Assembly: GCA_964403465.1 (NCBI GenBank)
Contig: CAYOFY010000013.1
Coordinates: 1-31,408 of the forward strand
Source of the DNA: JAFGKM01 sp964403465
GTDB taxonomy: Bacteria > Ratteibacteria > UBA8468 > B48-G9 > JAFGKM01
Direction of reading: 5' to 3'
DNA: 31,408 bases
Part shown: piece after piece, positions 30,500-31,408 of the stretch
How the letters are laid out: every line of letters starts with the position of its first letter
Position numbering within the stretch: position 1 is the stretch's first letter
Notes under the pieces: generated by a model
Told to the model about the DNA's origin: nothing
What the model saw: the letters and a program-made list of their open reading frames with translations, nothing else
Database searches by the model: none
Made by a program: the position numbers and the translations under genes

Positions 30500-31282
30500 T
30501 CAGGGTTTACCGTTGAACCTGTAATCGGGATGGACAAACGATATTGACTTTCTTGTTTCACCTGCAAGAACCCACATGTAATATAACTGATGTCTCGGAG
30601 CAACAGAAACAGGGTGGTATCCTTTGGGTATTGTTACAACTTCATCGGTCTTTATGAGAAAAATATTATCTTCCGGGTCGTCAAAGACTCGTATGGAACC
30701 GAATCCTGTTCTGGGCGTTATTTTGAAAAAATAGAGTTCCTCAAGGGCTGTTTCCTCGGGTGGATTGTCGGTGTCGTGTTTATGCGGGGGATAACTTGAC
30801 CAGTTGCCGGGATCTGTTATCGTCTCGCCGATTATCAGTTTTTCGGCGGGGAAATCCTCCGGCATTATTTCATTCATATTCCTGAGGAACGGTTCTTCCC
30901 CCACTCTTTTGAAACGAATATCTTTTGTTTCAATCAAGCGCGGCCTGTTCTTGCCTGCAGCATCACAGCTTGCCACGCATATCTCGCTTTTCCTGATAAA
31001 TTCAATTGAGTAGTTTAAGTGGGGAGGGAGGTAAACTCCCGAGGGCGGTTCGTGAAAGACATTTTCTCTTGTCAGTTCTCCGAAGAGTTTGCCTTCGACA
31101 AAAAACCTGATATTACCTTCGGTTATGATGAAAGCACTCTCCTCGCCCGCAGTTTGTCCTTCAAATCTTCCACCTTCCGTGTCTTTTATAAATGCCAGGC
31201 GGATTTTTTTCAGGTCGGAATTCTCCGGTGCAACTATCTTCTGGTATCCGTGAAAACTGTTTACTTTGTATCTTTTTGCCAT
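30500..31282 (-). CDS. IolB/KduI-family isomerase (5-deoxyglucuronate isomerase-like)
   Basis: A 260-residue double-cupin protein of the KduI/IolB family (PF04962), which holds 5-deoxy-glucuronate isomerase (IolB) of inositol catabolism and 5-keto-4-deoxyuronate isomerase (KduI) of pectin catabolism. The core GNWSSYPPHKHD near 158-169, then LEELYFFKITP and PKGYHPVSVAP, is the IolB pattern with metal-binding His and Glu. No other iol gene is adjacent, and uxuB follows it, so it may act on a uronate rather than in inositol breakdown. GGAG eight bases upstream supports the start. It is the first gene after the promoter at 31318-31346. Confidence 0.82.
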   Translation of the reverse strand: MAKRYKVNSFHGYQKIVAPENSDLKKIRLAFIKDTEGGRFEGQTAGEESAFIITEGNIRFFVEGKLFGELTRENVFHEPPSGVYLPPHLNYSIEFIRKSEICVASCDAAGKNRPRLIETKDIRFKRVGEEPFLRNMNEIMPEDFPAEKLIIGETITDPGNWSSYPPHKHDTDNPPEETALEELYFFKITPRTGFGSIRVFDDPEDNIFLIKTDEVVTIPKGYHPVSVAPRHQLYYMWVLAGETRKSISFVHPDYRFNGKP

Positions 31283-31317
31283 TCTTGTTCTCCGATTTTC
31301 CCTAAAATATTCCCAAT

Positions 31318-31346
31318 AATATATAATGTAACGTTCCCTGTGTCAA
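31318..31346 (-). promoter_or_regulatory. sigma70-type promoter for the hexuronate block
   Basis: On the minus strand TTGACA (31346-31341) and TATATT (31323-31318) are spaced by 17 bases, a near-consensus match. The predicted RNA start lies near 31311, about 29 bases before the IolB-like ATG. It could drive iolB-like and uxuB and, by readthrough, the genes beyond. Confidence 0.75.
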
Positions 31347-31358
31347 ATCGGGCGAGAG

Positions 31359-31408
31359 TCAGTCGGTAATCTTGAATTCGGATTCCCTGAATGAGGTGTT
31401 TTCTCTGA
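31359..31408 (-). CDS. possible C-terminal end of an upstream gene (partial)
   Basis: A minus-strand frame from the right edge reads about 15 residues ending in FRESEFKITD before TGA at 31361-31359, just upstream of the promoter. Too short to identify. The composition looks protein-like, but another minus-strand frame is also open through this region. Confidence 0.25.
   Translation of the reverse strand, partial: RENTSFRESEFKITD

Noticed and set aside
1..31408. A new defence or toxin-antitoxin system
   Set aside because: No nuclease, helicase-nuclease, toxin or retron-type gene was found. UvrB, the HAD protein and the IS transposase explain the enzymes of that general kind.

Overview
The window reads as one continuous stretch of chromosome from an uncultured-type, Gram-negative, anaerobic bacterium. 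The support is an Rnf redox pump, a PPi-type phosphofructokinase, an archaeal-type phosphoglycerate mutase, a secretin with pilins, and sugar-acid catabolic genes. The set would suit a fermentative lineage of the Omnitrophota, PVC or Thermotoga-like kind. I cannot fix the phylum from the sequence alone. Coding density is high, genes are packed into long co-directional operons, and I see no rRNA, tRNA or CRISPR array.

Layout: (1) 1-1982, plus strand: tail of an unknown gene, then a Gfo/Idh/MocA oxidoreductase and a xylose-isomerase-like TIM barrel protein, probably a sugar or cyclitol module. (2) 2028-10563, minus strand: one long operon read apgM - rnfC - rnfD - rnfG - rnfE - rnfA - rhomboid/TPR protease - uvrB. 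rnfB, normally after rnfA, is absent and the rhomboid gene sits in its place. (3) 10651-14418, plus strand, from a divergent promoter: rsmI, a membrane-anchored SurA/PpiD-N-like chaperone without a PPIase domain, a DUF1015 protein and a UroD-fold protein. (4) 14470-17060: an RRM RNA-binding protein with a long leader (minus), then a PEGA-domain exported protein, mscL and yjbQ (plus). (5) 17116-18528: a complete-looking insertion sequence with an rve-type transposase and doubled end repeats. (6) 18529-22768, plus strand: a PilO/GspM C-terminal fragment cut by the IS, then PilP-like, secretin, two pilin-like proteins and a PilX-like protein. No ATPase, platform or PilM/N genes are present and the missing half of PilO is not on the other side of the IS. 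(7) 22773-31282, minus strand: read from the right, an IolB/KduI-family isomerase, SDR-type mannonate oxidoreductase (uxuB), 6-phosphogluconate dehydrogenase, PPi-type phosphofructokinase, a HAD phosphatase, a LarA-family protein and tagaturonate epimerase (uxaE).

How it fits together: region 7 is a hexuronate and sugar-phosphate block. UxaE would convert tagaturonate to fructuronate and UxuB would reduce fructuronate to mannonate, so galacturonate could enter the mannonate/KDG route. PPi-type PFK and ApgM belong to glycolysis, and Rnf would couple reduced ferredoxin to NAD and an ion gradient. Region 6 is what remains of a type IV pilus or type II secretion locus after an IS-associated rearrangement. 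Several spacers carry small palindromic repeats, and a leader-like element recurs upstream of rnfD, pfp and gnd.

Nothing here looks like a new defence or other wholly new system. The observations most worth checking are the rnf operon without rnfB, the IS-cut pilus locus, the LarA-UxaE pair, and the recurring leader element.
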